A stretch of DNA of 64,000 bases from Olsenella sp. kh2p3 (GCA_900119625.1 FPKD01000004.1:62001-126000); one strand, 5' to 3'; positions 33,587 to 43,164 are shown, counted from the stretch's first letter. A program made the numbers and translations. Notes: a model not told the origin generated them from the letters alone.

Positions 33587-33760
33587 CGCTGGCGTTCCCG
33601 TCCGAGTCCGCACTTCTCGGCTATACTGCACTACGTCAATGAGCTGCCGCACGGCGTAAGTCCAATTGATGGCTACGCCGTCCAGCCGTGACGTATCCGC
33701 GCGCTGCGAACGATCGATTCCTGCTGGACGGTCACTTCAACCCGTCTAGGAGGGATCTTT

Positions 33761-34966
33761 TTGACAGAAGCAACATCTGCTGCCACCAAGGGCAAGGGCG
33801 AGCCCAAGCTGTGGACGCGCGAGCTGGTTCTAATCATCCTGGTGAACCTGTGCGTCTTCACAAACCACATCATGAGCCTTTCTACCTTCCCGTTCTACAT
33901 ACAGAGCCTTGGAGGCACCGAGGCCGTGGCGGGCATCTGCGCTGCGGCGTTCTCGTTTGTTGCCGTGATCATCAGGCCATTCGTGGGCTGGTGGCTCGAC
34001 AACGGCGTTCGAAGGGCGGCGCTCATTGCGGGCCTTGTCCTCATGGGCCTTGCGCCTCTGGGCTACGTGTTTGTTCCCGTGCTCTCTGTGGCGATTGCCG
34101 TTCGCATGCTGCATGGCGTTGGCCTGTCGTTCTCCAACTCAACCACGGCCACCGTGGCGTCAGACGTCATCTGCCGCCCGCGCTTTGCCGAGGGCATGGG
34201 CTATTTTGGCATGGCGACGGCGCTTGCCTCGGCCATCGCGCCGGCGCTGGGCCTCTCGCTCATGGAGGGTTTTGGCTTCAACGCGCTGTACGCTGTGGCC
34301 GCCGCTATCGCCGGCCTGGGCCTGGTTCTCTTTGCCTTTGTGCGTGCGCCCAAGGTTGACGTGCCCAAGAAGAAGCTCGACCTGCGCACCATCATCAACC
34401 GCGACTCGCTGCCCGCTACGGTGACCATGCTCGTCTTCATGTTCACCTTTGGTGCACTTGAGAACTTCGTGGCAATCTTTGCGGCCGAGAGCTCGCTGCC
34501 CTCGGGATCCATCTACTTCCTCGTGATGTCCGGGATGCTGCTTCTGGTGCGCATCACCCTGGGCAAGCTTGTTGACCAGCGCGGCGAGGCCTTCTTCGTC
34601 TACTCGTGCAACGCGGCCATGCTCGTTGCGTTCCTGCTGCTGGCGTTTGTCCCCAACGCCGTGACCTATATCCTCTCGGCGGTGCTTGCCGGCTACGCCT
34701 TTGGCGGTCTCGAGCCGTCGCTGCAGTCGATGGCGGTGCACACCTCGACCGAAGAGACGCGCGGCTCGGCCAACTCGACCTTCCTCTGCGGCTACGACAT
34801 TGGCTACGGCCTGGGCGGAGGCATTGCAGGCTCGCTCATCACGGGGCTGGGCTACTCGGCCATGTGGTCGATTGTTTCTCTCGCCTGCGTGCTGAGCGTG
34901 ATTGTCTACGTGACGTGGGCGCGCCATTCCGACACGTCGTTCAGCAAGATGCTCGCCAAGCGGTAG
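33761..34966 (+). CDS. MFS transporter
   Basis: 401 aa, 12 predicted helices in two halves with a central loop near residue 200 (RAPKVDVPKKKLDLRTIINR). The A-motif between helices 2 and 3 reads RPFVGWWLDNGVRRAAL. TTG at 33761 is the start, with AGGAGGGA 7 nt before; no ATG fits. Export or uptake of a small molecule, substrate not predictable. Single gene with a strong terminator. Confidence 0.88.
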   Translation: MTEATSAATKGKGEPKLWTRELVLIILVNLCVFTNHIMSLSTFPFYIQSLGGTEAVAGICAAAFSFVAVIIRPFVGWWLDNGVRRAALIAGLVLMGLAPLGYVFVPVLSVAIAVRMLHGVGLSFSNSTTATVASDVICRPRFAEGMGYFGMATALASAIAPALGLSLMEGFGFNALYAVAAAIAGLGLVLFAFVRAPKVDVPKKKLDLRTIINRDSLPATVTMLVFMFTFGALENFVAIFAAESSLPSGSIYFLVMSGMLLLVRITLGKLVDQRGEAFFVYSCNAAMLVAFLLLAFVPNAVTYILSAVLAGYAFGGLEPSLQSMAVHTSTEETRGSANSTFLCGYDIGYGLGGGIAGSLITGLGYSAMWSIVSLACVLSVIVYVTWARHSDTSFSKMLAKR

Positions 34967-35018
34967 TGGCCGCGCGGCGTTTGTCGCTGGTATCCTGAGA
35001 TTCGGGCACGCAACACGA

Positions 35019-35052
35019 GCGGACGCGGGCAGGTGCTCGCGTCCGCGTTTTT
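35019..35052 (+). terminator. Intrinsic terminator
   Basis: GCGGACGCG and CGCGTCCGC (9 bp) then GTTTTT. It ends only 14 nt before the VOC gene, so it may terminate the MFS transcript or attenuate the VOC gene if a promoter with TATCCT near 34991 is used. Confidence 0.8.
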
Positions 35053-35066
35053 CTAAGGAGGTCACC

Positions 35067-35438
35067 ATGAATGCAAAGTTCGTCCATCGCTGCACGCATG
35101 TTCTGGACAAGGAGAAGACCATTGCGTTCTACGAGAAGGCGCTTGGCTTCCACGTGGTGAGGGAGTCCGGCCCGGACGACGGCTCCTGGACAAACACGTT
35201 CATGGAGAACGACGCTTCGCCGTTCCAGCTGGAGCTCACGTGGAACCGCGGTCGCACCGAGCCCTACGCCAACGGCGGCGATGACACGCACATTGCCTTC
35301 GTGGTAGACGACTACGACGCGTACCATCGCCTTCACGAGGAGATGGGCTGCATCGTGTTCGAGAACCACGCGATGGGGCTCTACTTCATCGCCGACCCCG
35401 AGGGCCAGTGGATTGAGATTATCCCGGCGAAGGGGTAG
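35067..35438 (+). CDS. VOC family protein (glyoxalase I-like)
   Basis: 123-aa vicinal-oxygen-chelate protein with two beta-alpha-beta-beta-beta modules. Metal ligands are seen as H near residue 10 (CTHVLDKEKT), E in FQLELTWN, H in DTHIAFVV and E in WIEIIP. YANGGDDTHIAFVVDDYDAY is very like lactoylglutathione lyase. AAGGAGG precedes the ATG. Probably detoxifies methylglyoxal or a related aldehyde. Confidence 0.85.
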   Translation: MNAKFVHRCTHVLDKEKTIAFYEKALGFHVVRESGPDDGSWTNTFMENDASPFQLELTWNRGRTEPYANGGDDTHIAFVVDDYDAYHRLHEEMGCIVFENHAMGLYFIADPEGQWIEIIPAKG

Positions 35439-35459
35439 GGGCAGCGCCGGCGCCGACTG

Positions 35460-35600
35460 GCGTTGGTCGGCGACGCCGGAGGGTTCGTTTTTGCAGCAAG
35501 TGCGTACGAAGTTGCCGCTCCGGCGTCAATTTGGCGCCGGAGGGCACGTTATCGCAGCCGCGGCGTACGAAATCCTCGCTCCGGCGTCACCTCCGCCCCT
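35460..35600. repeat. 61-bp periodic hairpin repeat, locus 3a
   Basis: Unit 35520-35580 and the next CCGGCG at 35581; a part unit with GACGCCGGAGGG precedes. Linker of the GCAGC..GCGTACGA type. Directly after the VOC gene. Confidence 0.75.
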
Positions 35601-35607
35601 TCCTCGC

Positions 35608-35688
35608 GGAGAATAGCTCCTTTTCTTAATCCGCACCCACGTTTGCGCAGTTGGTGTGGCTTGCGATTAAGAAAAGGAGCTAAACTCC
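35608..35688. repeat. Long palindrome with conserved loop, copy 1
   Basis: Arms TAGCTCCTTTTCTTAATC (35614-35631) and its exact complement (35665-35682), extended outward by GGAG/CTCC after an AA/AA bulge. Loop contains ACGTTTGCGCAGTTG (35639-35653) inside an inner CCAC/GTGG stem. Pairs with the copy at 43689-43771. Confidence 0.8.
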
Positions 35689-35779
35689 GTCGGACCTGGG
35701 GTCGAGAGGGACGCGCGAGGCGGCAGGCACCCAAAGGCGCGGAGGGCCCGCGCTTCTCGTCGCAGGAGGGCTACATTTG

Positions 35780-35912
35780 GCGCGCCCTGCAACATTTCGG
35801 CCTCTCCGGCGACTTATTGTCTCCGGAGAGGCCACTTTGATGCGATTTGCAACACATGAGGCCCTCCGGCGACGCGCTCTCGCCGGAGGGCACATTCTTG
35901 CGGCAATCGTCC
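35780..35912. repeat. 60-61-bp periodic hairpin repeat, locus 3b
   Basis: Units begin at 35806 and 35866 (60 bp apart), with CCGGCGac...CTCCGG and CCGGCGac...CGCCGG hairpins, immediately downstream of the leftward SPFH gene end. Confidence 0.7.
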
Positions 35913-35922
35913 CGAGAGTCGC

Positions 35923-37173
35923 CTACGGGCGCGGACTTCCGCAGTTGCTGCAGAAGCGTCCCGTGTTCTGTGCTCCGCACGAGCAGGTCCACGGTCCGTC
36001 TGCCGGCTGAGGCCTTGGACTTCCGCAGTTTCCGCAGAAGCGCCCGGTGTTCTGTGCCCCGCACGAGCAGGTCCAGGTGCCGGGCGCTGCGGTTGGCGCC
36101 GAGGCTGCTGCCGGCGCCCCGCCGCCCGTGGCCGGCGTCGCCCCGCCTCCGGCACCCATGCCGTAGAGTCCCTGCATGTTCATGCCGCCGCCCATGGCGT
36201 TGGCCATCCCCATGCCCATGAACCCCATCGCCGCGCCGGTGCTGTTGGACGCCGCCATGCGCATAGCGTCCGCCTGCGATGCCGCCAGGGTTGCCGCCGC
36301 CATCGTGGGATCGCGCATTACTGCGGCCTTCTGAAGCTCCTTGATCATTGCCTCGTCCTCGGGAGAGGCAACAATGGAGTTCACGCCAAACGCCGCCACC
36401 TCGATGCCGCGCATCTGCCCCCAGGACTCGGAGAGCTCCTCGTTGAGTGCCTGAGCCAGCTCCTTCGTGTGCGCGGGCACCGCCGAGTAGCGCACACCCA
36501 TGGCCGAGATGCGCGCAAACGCCGGCTGCAGCGCGGTGAGCAGTTCGCTTTTGAGCTGCGAGTCGATTTTGTCGCGCGTGTAGGGCTGCTCGACGTTGCC
36601 GGACACGTTCTTGTAGAACATGAGCGGGTCGACTATTCGGTAGGAGTACTCGCCGTTGCAGCGCACGGAGATGTCCACGTCCAGCCCGATGTTGTTGTCC
36701 ACCACGCGGAAGGGCACCGGAGCGGCTGTCCCGTACTTGTTGCCCACAATCTCCTTGGCGTTGAAGAAGTAGACGCGCTGGTCCTTGCCCGTGTCACCGC
36801 CAAACGAGAAGCGCGTGCCCACGCGCTCGAACGACGCCCGTATCCTCTCGCCGAGCGAGCTACCCTCGCCAAAGAAGAGGCTTGGCTCCGTTGAGCTGTC
36901 GAACACAAACTCGCCGGGCTCGCCGCACGCCTCGACCACTGCGCCCTGCTCCACGATGATCATGTACTGGCCCTCGTTCACGGCGATGACGGATCCGTTC
37001 GAGATGATGTTGTCCTCGCCGCGCGTGTTCGACGAGCGTCCCTGCGCCGAAACCCTCTTGCGTCCCTTGACCACGAGGGTATTCGCGTCAAGCGAGTCGC
37101 AGTAGAAGTATTCGCGCCAGGAGTCGGCGAGAACCCCGCCCACGGCACCCATTCCAGCTCTCAGAAGTCCCAT
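35923..37173 (-). CDS. SPFH/virion core-like protein with two zinc ribbons
   Basis: 416 aa of the YdjI type. An SPFH-like domain covers about 1-300 (MGLLRAGMGAVGGVLADSWR start; YFFNAKEIVGNKYGT; GVNSIVASPEDEAM), then a Met/Gly/Ala-rich linker and two almost identical zinc ribbons at the end (TWTCSCGAQNTGRFCGNCGS and WTCSCGAQNTGRFCSNCGS). The ribbons are a recent DNA duplication. Membrane-associated scaffold, probably in envelope stress; exact role unknown. Single gene. Confidence 0.85.
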   Translation of the reverse strand: MGLLRAGMGAVGGVLADSWREYFYCDSLDANTLVVKGRKRVSAQGRSSNTRGEDNIISNGSVIAVNEGQYMIIVEQGAVVEACGEPGEFVFDSSTEPSLFFGEGSSLGERIRASFERVGTRFSFGGDTGKDQRVYFFNAKEIVGNKYGTAAPVPFRVVDNNIGLDVDISVRCNGEYSYRIVDPLMFYKNVSGNVEQPYTRDKIDSQLKSELLTALQPAFARISAMGVRYSAVPAHTKELAQALNEELSESWGQMRGIEVAAFGVNSIVASPEDEAMIKELQKAAVMRDPTMAAATLAASQADAMRMAASNSTGAAMGFMGMGMANAMGGGMNMQGLYGMGAGGGATPATGGGAPAAASAPTAAPGTWTCSCGAQNTGRFCGNCGSPRPQPADGPWTCSCGAQNTGRFCSNCGSPRP

Positions 37174-37374
37174 GGTTCACGCTCCTTCGTCGTTATTTCC
37201 GTTGGGCACGGTCGCCCTCACCATCAGGGTGATTCGCATGCCCCGATGGCGGAATTACCGAACGTCCCAAAACGCCTGCCGAACGTTGGCCACGCGACCC
37301 AAAGCGCGGTATCTGGCGCGACTAAAATGGGGTTATGGGCCGCCATTGAGGCGCGAGTGGGAGGGGGCACCCGC

Positions 37375-39207
37375 GTGAGCAGGTCTGATGACACGTTTGC
37401 GCGAAAGGTTATCGCCGGCGCATGCGCCGGAGGGGTTCTCCTGTGCCTGGCCCTCCTCGCCATGCAGGTGTTTGGCAGCATGCCCTCGCCCAAGCCGGGC
37501 AGCACCATGCTCTTGCGCTGGTCTCCCTTCCGACCGCCGGATTCCTACAGCGTGGGGCCATCTGCCACCTCGGGATTCATGATTCTCATGGCTCCGGCAG
37601 CAGCGCTCTGGGGCTTCTCTGTCCACATGCGGTGCTCGGACGCGCAGATTCGCCACTGCCTCAAGGGCGTGGCGCTGCTCGTTGGCCTATGGATGCTCGA
37701 CGTGCTCATCAAGTATCGGTGTCCCATCAATAGCCCTCAGCTCATTGCTTTTCTCTGGTACCTCTACTACGTGCCCATGACATTCATTCCGTTGCTCTGC
37801 CTGCTGTGCGCTCTGCGCGCGGCGGCGCTGGATGCCAAGCCCTGGGCTGTATTCCTGAGACGGGTTGCCTGGGCAGCAAGCGCCGCAATCATTGCCTCGG
37901 TGCTCACCAACGGCATGCACCTGCAGGTCTTCTCTGTTGACATCTCGAGGTCAGACTGGCAGGAGGCCTACGTCTACAACTGGGGCTACTGGCTTGCGGT
38001 GGCGGTCTATGCTGCGGAGTACCTAGGCTTCTTTGCTCTTCTCTTTGCCGCGTCGCGTCGGCGGCTGCACGGCGTCATCGCACTTCTCGTCATGACGGCA
38101 GTTCCCTTTGTTGCCTACTGCCTCATGTACGCGCTGCGCAACGAGCTTGCCATCAAGACGAACTTCTCCCTCAACTACTCCCTCATAGTGGTGATGCTTC
38201 TGGAGCTTGCGCTAGATCTTGGCCTCCTGCCGTCGTACTCGTGGTATGGCGAGGCCTTCTCGCGCCTTCCCCTCGACCTCAAAGTCGTCGACCGAGACGG
38301 CTCGGTTGCCTTTGCCACCAATTCAGCCGGTCCGGTGCCTGCTCCCGTCTTCGACCTCACGTTACGAGTCGCCCAGTCACGGACGCATGACAGGGTCACG
38401 AGGTTCAGGACCTCCGCCATCCCGCATACGCTCTTCAAGGTCTACGGGGTGAGTGGCGGGGCGGCTCTTCTCGCCGAGGACGTGACTCTCTTGGACGAGC
38501 AGCGCCGTGTTCTCACCGAAAGTCAGGAGCGCCTGCGGAGAAGCAACGAGGTCCTTCGGCACGAGAGCGGCGTCCGTCGCGAGCTGTGGCGCCTCGAGAG
38601 CGAGGAACGCCTGCTCAGCAGTATTGAAGGGTCCATCTCGGACAAGGTGAGCCACATGCGTGAGCTTCTCGCTGCGCTGCCAAAGGGGAGCGAGGCGGGT
38701 GAGCGTGCGCAAAGGCGGGACATGCTCACCGAGGTCAAGCTCCTCGTGGCCTATTGCAAGCGCAAGGGCGCCCTGGTCCTCTCCGAGAGGAGCGATCCCG
38801 AGTTCGACCGCGACCGCCTGCAGCTCGTCTTTAACGAGACGGCATCTGACCTGCGCTCCATTGGCGTTGACTGTGCGGCAGTGGTGAACTTGGATGGCGA
38901 GCTTCCCTCCGCGGTGGTGAGCGTGCTCTACGACTGCCTGTACGACGTGGCCTCCGTTGCGCTCTTTGCTGTCGACCCGATCCTCATGCTCTTTGTGAGC
39001 GGTGACGAGAGGCACGTTGAGATGCGCGCGGCGCTGGACGTGGCACAGATGGACGCGGCGCGTCTGGAGGCCGCAGCGGCGAGTCTGCGAGAAGACCTCA
39101 AGGGTTCCCGCGGCACTCTCTCCCTTGAGCTGTCCCCAACCTCGCTCAACGCAGCGATTCGCATGCCTGTGGGAGCTGCCACGCGTGGAGGAGGCGGGGA
39201 CAAGTGA
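37375..39207 (+). CDS. Multi-helix membrane sensor, histidine-kinase-like but degenerate
   Basis: About 610 aa from GTG at 37375, which has GGGAGGGGG upstream; a start at 37246 is possible but less likely. Seven to eight membrane helices fill the first 330 residues. A linker and a coiled coil (EQRRVLTESQERLRRSNEVL) follow, then a region placed like a DHp/catalytic domain, but I find no phosphoacceptor His motif, N-box or G-box. Probably a signalling partner of the next gene, with which it overlaps by 4 bp. Confidence 0.75.
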   Translation: MSRSDDTFARKVIAGACAGGVLLCLALLAMQVFGSMPSPKPGSTMLLRWSPFRPPDSYSVGPSATSGFMILMAPAAALWGFSVHMRCSDAQIRHCLKGVALLVGLWMLDVLIKYRCPINSPQLIAFLWYLYYVPMTFIPLLCLLCALRAAALDAKPWAVFLRRVAWAASAAIIASVLTNGMHLQVFSVDISRSDWQEAYVYNWGYWLAVAVYAAEYLGFFALLFAASRRRLHGVIALLVMTAVPFVAYCLMYALRNELAIKTNFSLNYSLIVVMLLELALDLGLLPSYSWYGEAFSRLPLDLKVVDRDGSVAFATNSAGPVPAPVFDLTLRVAQSRTHDRVTRFRTSAIPHTLFKVYGVSGGAALLAEDVTLLDEQRRVLTESQERLRRSNEVLRHESGVRRELWRLESEERLLSSIEGSISDKVSHMRELLAALPKGSEAGERAQRRDMLTEVKLLVAYCKRKGALVLSERSDPEFDRDRLQLVFNETASDLRSIGVDCAAVVNLDGELPSAVVSVLYDCLYDVASVALFAVDPILMLFVSGDERHVEMRAALDVAQMDAARLEAAAASLREDLKGSRGTLSLELSPTSLNAAIRMPVGAATRGGGGDK

Positions 39208-40715
39208 ACCATCTCTTCTCGATGAGGGCCTCGACGCTCATGGTTATCTGTGGGCTCTCCTACCTTCTTGCCGCTGGCCAGACGATTCACGCGTGCTATG
39301 GCTCGGTGCGACATGATGGCAGATTTCGTTGGCTTCGCGTCTGGTATGAGGTCATGCTCGCCATCCACCTGCTCTTTGTCTGCGCTGTGTCGAATTCAGC
39401 GCTGGAGAACCAAGGGGCAATCCTCCTGTGGCTGCATCCCGTGCACCTTGGAGTGGAGTCGCTGCTCTGGGCAAACGCCCTTACCGCCGTGCTGGGAGGC
39501 GTGTGCGCCATTCACCTGCGTCGTCCCTGGATGGCGGCGGAGGTGGCGCTTCTCGTCTGCTGTACACCGCCGGTCATCGCGGCAATGGGGGAGGGCTCCT
39601 CGCTGCTCCTGATCGCAGACGTCTCGTTCTTCGCGGCGCGCGTCTTTTCATCGCTGGCACTTGACGTTCGCGACAGCAAGACCTCGGTCTCGCGTCTCTC
39701 GCTCGTAGATGCCCTGGACGCCCTGCCCGAGGGCGTGATGTGGGTAAGCGAGCGTGGCGAGGTTCTCTTCATGAACGACGCCATGCGTGGGAGTCTCACG
39801 TCGTTGGGTCTTGCGACGGACCTTGCGGACGCCCGTGGACTGTGGGGGCGGCTTGAGTCCCATGCCAGGGAGGTGGACCATGACCGTCTGATCATTGAGA
39901 CTGACTCTCAGACGGCCCGCCTCTTTGTGCGCGATACGGTGGTGCTGCGAAAGCGTCGCTGCAGACGCATCATGGCGCTTGACGTGACCGAGGAGGTGGC
40001 GATCAACGCGCGTTTGGAGAGCGTCAACCGGCTCCTGGAGGCGGCGAACGAGGAGCTGCGCGCGTCGATGCAGCAGGTCCGCAAGGTGGCCGAGGCCGAG
40101 GCAATCATGCGCATGAAGGCGCGCGTGCACGACACCATCGGCTCGCGCCTCTCGATACTCCATCGCTTCCTGGAGGACGACCGCGACGACCCGCGGACGC
40201 TTAAGCAGGTCACGGGGCTTCTCAACAGCATCGTAGATGACCTTGCCGAGACGGACCTGCCTGCCGCAAGTGCTGGCCTGGAGTCCATCTGCAGCGCCTT
40301 CTCGCTTGTTGGCGTGGAGGTTCGGGTGGTGGGCGAGCTTCCGTCGGACGAGACGGTGGCCCGTGCGTTTGCGGAGATAGTCCTCGAGGCGGTGACCAAC
40401 GCCGCGAAGCACGCTCAGGCGCGCCGCGTGGACGTGCGGATTTGCCGAGGTCCCGGTGGCGCGGCGTCGATGTCCGTGACCAACGACGGCTGTGTGCCAG
40501 AGGAAATAGTCGAGGGCACGGGCATTCCCGGCATGCGGCGGATTGCTGAGGCCGTGGGCGCCTCGTTTGACGTGAGCGCTGGGCCACCCTTCTCCGTCGA
40601 GGTTGTGCTGCCGGCGAGCGGAGAGGGCGCGGTATCAGAGGTGCTTGCCGGTGCGTTCGGCTCAGAGGACCAGGCATTCACCCCAGAAGCCCAGGATGAG
40701 AGGGGGCACGCATGA
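39204..40715 (+). CDS. Sensor histidine kinase (HisKA_3 type)
   Basis: 503 aa. About five membrane helices to residue 150, a PAS-like region (DALPEGVMWVSERGEVLFMN), a HisKA_3-like box with the phosphoacceptor in MKARVHDTIGSRLS, then N-box EIVLEAVTNAAKHA and G-box GTGIPGMRRIAEAV. GTG start overlaps the previous stop as GTGA, and its stop overlaps the response regulator start by 4 bp, so the three genes are translationally coupled. Confidence 0.88.
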   Translation: MNHLFSMRASTLMVICGLSYLLAAGQTIHACYGSVRHDGRFRWLRVWYEVMLAIHLLFVCAVSNSALENQGAILLWLHPVHLGVESLLWANALTAVLGGVCAIHLRRPWMAAEVALLVCCTPPVIAAMGEGSSLLLIADVSFFAARVFSSLALDVRDSKTSVSRLSLVDALDALPEGVMWVSERGEVLFMNDAMRGSLTSLGLATDLADARGLWGRLESHAREVDHDRLIIETDSQTARLFVRDTVVLRKRRCRRIMALDVTEEVAINARLESVNRLLEAANEELRASMQQVRKVAEAEAIMRMKARVHDTIGSRLSILHRFLEDDRDDPRTLKQVTGLLNSIVDDLAETDLPAASAGLESICSAFSLVGVEVRVVGELPSDETVARAFAEIVLEAVTNAAKHAQARRVDVRICRGPGGAASMSVTNDGCVPEEIVEGTGIPGMRRIAEAVGASFDVSAGPPFSVEVVLPASGEGAVSEVLAGAFGSEDQAFTPEAQDERGHA

Positions 40716-41326
40716 TTCGCATCGTTCTTGTAGAGGACCAGGCAATGCTTCGGGACTCACTTGCCTGCACCATCAACGCGCAGCAGGATATGGAGGTTGT
40801 GGCGTCTCTCGCCAATGCCGCGGATGCCCTGGAGGCAACGCGACGCACCGGCGCCACCTGCGCGCTTCTCGACGTGTGCACCGAGAACGACTCGAGTGGC
40901 ATCGTGGCGGCGCGTCTCATCAAGGAGGAGCTGCCTGACGTTCGGGTGGTGGTGATGACGGGCCTTCCCGAAATCACGTTTGTCGAGCGGGCGCGCGAGG
41001 CGGGCGTGGACAGCTTTGTCTACAAGAACGTAGGGACAAGCGAGCTTCTTGGCATCATTCGCTCGACGATGGAGGGCTACTCTACGTTTCCCTTGGCAAA
41101 GCGGGGCATCATCCCCGACGGCGTCGAGCTCACGCCGGTGGAGATAGACATCCTGCGCCTTGTGTGCGAGTCAAAGACGAGAAAAGAGATTGCCCAGGAA
41201 CTCTACTTGAGCGAGGGAACGGTCAAGCGACACATCTCCGAGATTCTCGCCAAGACCGGCTACGACAACATCCTGCGCCTGGCAGTCCACGCCGTCTCCA
41301 ACGGTCTCATCGTCCCCGGGATGTGA
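40712..41326 (+). CDS. LuxR/NarL family response regulator
   Basis: 204 aa. Receiver MIRIVLVEDQAMLRDSLACT with phosphoacceptor Asp54 (CALLDVCTEND) and a LuxR helix-turn-helix (LTPVEIDILRLVCESKTRKE, YLSEGTVKRHISEIL). Third gene of the sensor/sensor/regulator cassette. Targets are unknown. Its stop codon lies inside a 29-bp palindrome that probably ends the transcript. Confidence 0.92.
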   Translation: MIRIVLVEDQAMLRDSLACTINAQQDMEVVASLANAADALEATRRTGATCALLDVCTENDSSGIVAARLIKEELPDVRVVVMTGLPEITFVERAREAGVDSFVYKNVGTSELLGIIRSTMEGYSTFPLAKRGIIPDGVELTPVEIDILRLVCESKTRKEIAQELYLSEGTVKRHISEILAKTGYDNILRLAVHAVSNGLIVPGM

Positions 41327-41352
41327 GACAAAGGGACAGTCCCTTTGTCTCA
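41324..41352 (+). terminator. 29-bp palindromic terminator (dispersed family)
   Basis: TGAGACAAAGGGAC-A-GTCCCTTTGTCTCA followed by TTTTGG. It begins with the stop codon of the response regulator gene. Same 29-mer family at 63136-63164 and 63209-63237. Confidence 0.8.
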
Positions 41353-41491
41353 TTTTGGACGTCGCATCATGCCCCGTGGCCTTGGATGGGCCGCGGGGCA
41401 CTTCTGTGCGCTGCGGGCGAACGACACAATCTGAGGTGACGGGCGTTGGGGGACGCGGGACAACCGTGCGAGGCGGAAAGGAGCAGTGACC

Positions 41492-42226
41492 ATGGGACTG
41501 TTCGGAAAGATGTTCGAGAAGAAGACCTGCAGCATCTGCGGCGGCGAGATTGGGCTTCTCGGCAATCGCAAACTCGAGGACGGCAACCTCTGCAAGGAGT
41601 GCGCCAAGAAGCTCTCGCCGTTCTTCAGCGACAGGCGGCGCTCTACGGTCGAGCAGATCCGCGAGCAGCTTGACTGGCGTGAGGCCAACAAGGAGCGCGT
41701 TACGGCCTTCAATGTCACGCGCACGCTGGGCTGCGACACCAAGGTGCTCCTGGATGAGGATGCGGGGCGTTTTTTGGTGACGTCGGGCTCGCGCTGGCGT
41801 GACGCGAATCCGGACGTGTTGGACTTCTCGCAGGTCACGGGCTGCGACACCGAGACGCGCGAGAGCCGCACCGAGCTTTACTGGAAGGACAAGGACGGCG
41901 AGCAGCACAGCTATGAGCCGCCCCGGTATGACGTGGACTACGACGTCTACGTGACCATCCACGTGAACGTGCCCTACTACGACTCGATTACCTTCAAGGT
42001 GAACGACTACCGGATTGAGGAGCGCAACTCGGTGGAGTTCCGCGAGGCCGAGCGGCAGGCGGGCGAGATTCGCGATGCGCTCACGCAGCTGCGCGAGGGC
42101 GAGCGCGAGAAGGTCGCGGCGGCCGCCGCGCCAAAGACGGCGCGTACCTGCCCGTTCTGCGGTGCGACGACCATTCCGGACGCCAACGGCCGCTGCGAGT
42201 ACTGCGGCGGGGCCATGGGCGCATAG
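41492..42226 (+). CDS. DUF4428 zinc-ribbon protein
   Basis: 244 aa. N-terminal zinc ribbon CSICGGEIG...LCKECAKKL (DUF4428), a middle domain with beta-rich text (YDVDYDVYVTIHVNVPYYDS), a charged helix, and a second C-terminal ribbon CPFCGATTIP...CEYCGG. ATG at 41492 has AAGGAG upstream. Function unknown; family members are small stress or regulatory proteins. Precedes a lipoprotein gene by about 50 nt. Confidence 0.82.
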   Translation: MGLFGKMFEKKTCSICGGEIGLLGNRKLEDGNLCKECAKKLSPFFSDRRRSTVEQIREQLDWREANKERVTAFNVTRTLGCDTKVLLDEDAGRFLVTSGSRWRDANPDVLDFSQVTGCDTETRESRTELYWKDKDGEQHSYEPPRYDVDYDVYVTIHVNVPYYDSITFKVNDYRIEERNSVEFREAERQAGEIRDALTQLREGEREKVAAAAAPKTARTCPFCGATTIPDANGRCEYCGGAMGA

Positions 42227-42279
42227 GAATCTGGCTTGGGGAGTTGTGGCGCACGGCGCCATTGGAGAGGAGAAGGGAA

Positions 42280-43164
42280 GTGGTGGAAGTGAGTATCAGG
42301 AAGAAATGGGTGGCCATGCTGGTGTCGGTGTTCGCGCTCTGCCTCGTGCTGGCGGGCTGCGCAGGCGGCGGAGACGCGGCCAAGAACTACGTTGGCGACT
42401 GGAAGCTCGTGGGCATGGAGGAGAACGGCGAGGCCACCAGCGCCGATGACATCAAGCTCATGGAGGACATGGGCCTGAGCGTCACGATGAGCGTCAAGGA
42501 GGACAAGACCTTCTCGATGAACGTAATGGGCGAGGAGATGTCTGGCACCTGGGAGGCAAAGAGCGCTTCCGAGGCCACGTTCACCGTCGAGGGGCAGAGC
42601 GTTCCCGTCACTCTCGCCAACGGCGTTCTGACCTTGGAGGAGAGCGGCACCAAGATGATGTTCGAGAAGGGGACGGTGTCTACGAGTTCGAGCGGTGCCG
42701 CTGCGACCAGTGGCGCGGCTGGTGATGGCGATACCAGCGCGATCACGGGGACCAGCACCGGGACCGCAACGGGAACGGACGCTGGGACGACGTCGGCCGG
42801 CACCAGCGAAGAGGCCGCTATTCCCATCGGGCAGACCATCGCCGATGACGACATCTGCACCATCGAGATCGTCGACAAGAAGGCCGACTGGGCGGGCGAC
42901 CCCGGCTACACGGTAAAGATCACGAACAAGTCCGACAAGGCTATTACCGCCGTCTCCCAGTACGGTACGTTCTCGGTTGACGGCAAGATGGTGGACCCCG
43001 TGCTGGTCGAGACGATCCAGCCTGGGAAGTACGTCGAGAGCTTCATGTGGTTCAGCGACGATGACGTCGCGAGCCTTGACCAGCTGGTGAACGTCGAGGG
43101 CACCATCGAGGTCTACGACGACGAGACGTACGACACGCTCGGCGAGTATCCGTTTGCGATGTAG
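42280..43164 (+). CDS. Lipoprotein with a lipocalin-like/immunoglobulin-like region
   Basis: About 294 aa. Signal peptide KKWVAMLVSVFALCLVLAGC with lipobox. After this, NYVGDWKLVGMEENGEA to FEKGTVSTS is a small beta domain seen in many actinobacterial lipoproteins, then a Ser/Thr/Gly linker (GTSTGTATGTDAGTTSAGTS) and a C-terminal domain (CTIEIVDKKADWAGDPGYTV) of the FxLD/DUF5067-like kind. Several GTG codons at 42280-42289 can start; GGAGAGG lies upstream. Function unknown. Confidence 0.75.
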   Translation: MVEVSIRKKWVAMLVSVFALCLVLAGCAGGGDAAKNYVGDWKLVGMEENGEATSADDIKLMEDMGLSVTMSVKEDKTFSMNVMGEEMSGTWEAKSASEATFTVEGQSVPVTLANGVLTLEESGTKMMFEKGTVSTSSSGAAATSGAAGDGDTSAITGTSTGTATGTDAGTTSAGTSEEAAIPIGQTIADDDICTIEIVDKKADWAGDPGYTVKITNKSDKAITAVSQYGTFSVDGKMVDPVLVETIQPGKYVESFMWFSDDDVASLDQLVNVEGTIEVYDDETYDTLGEYPFAM

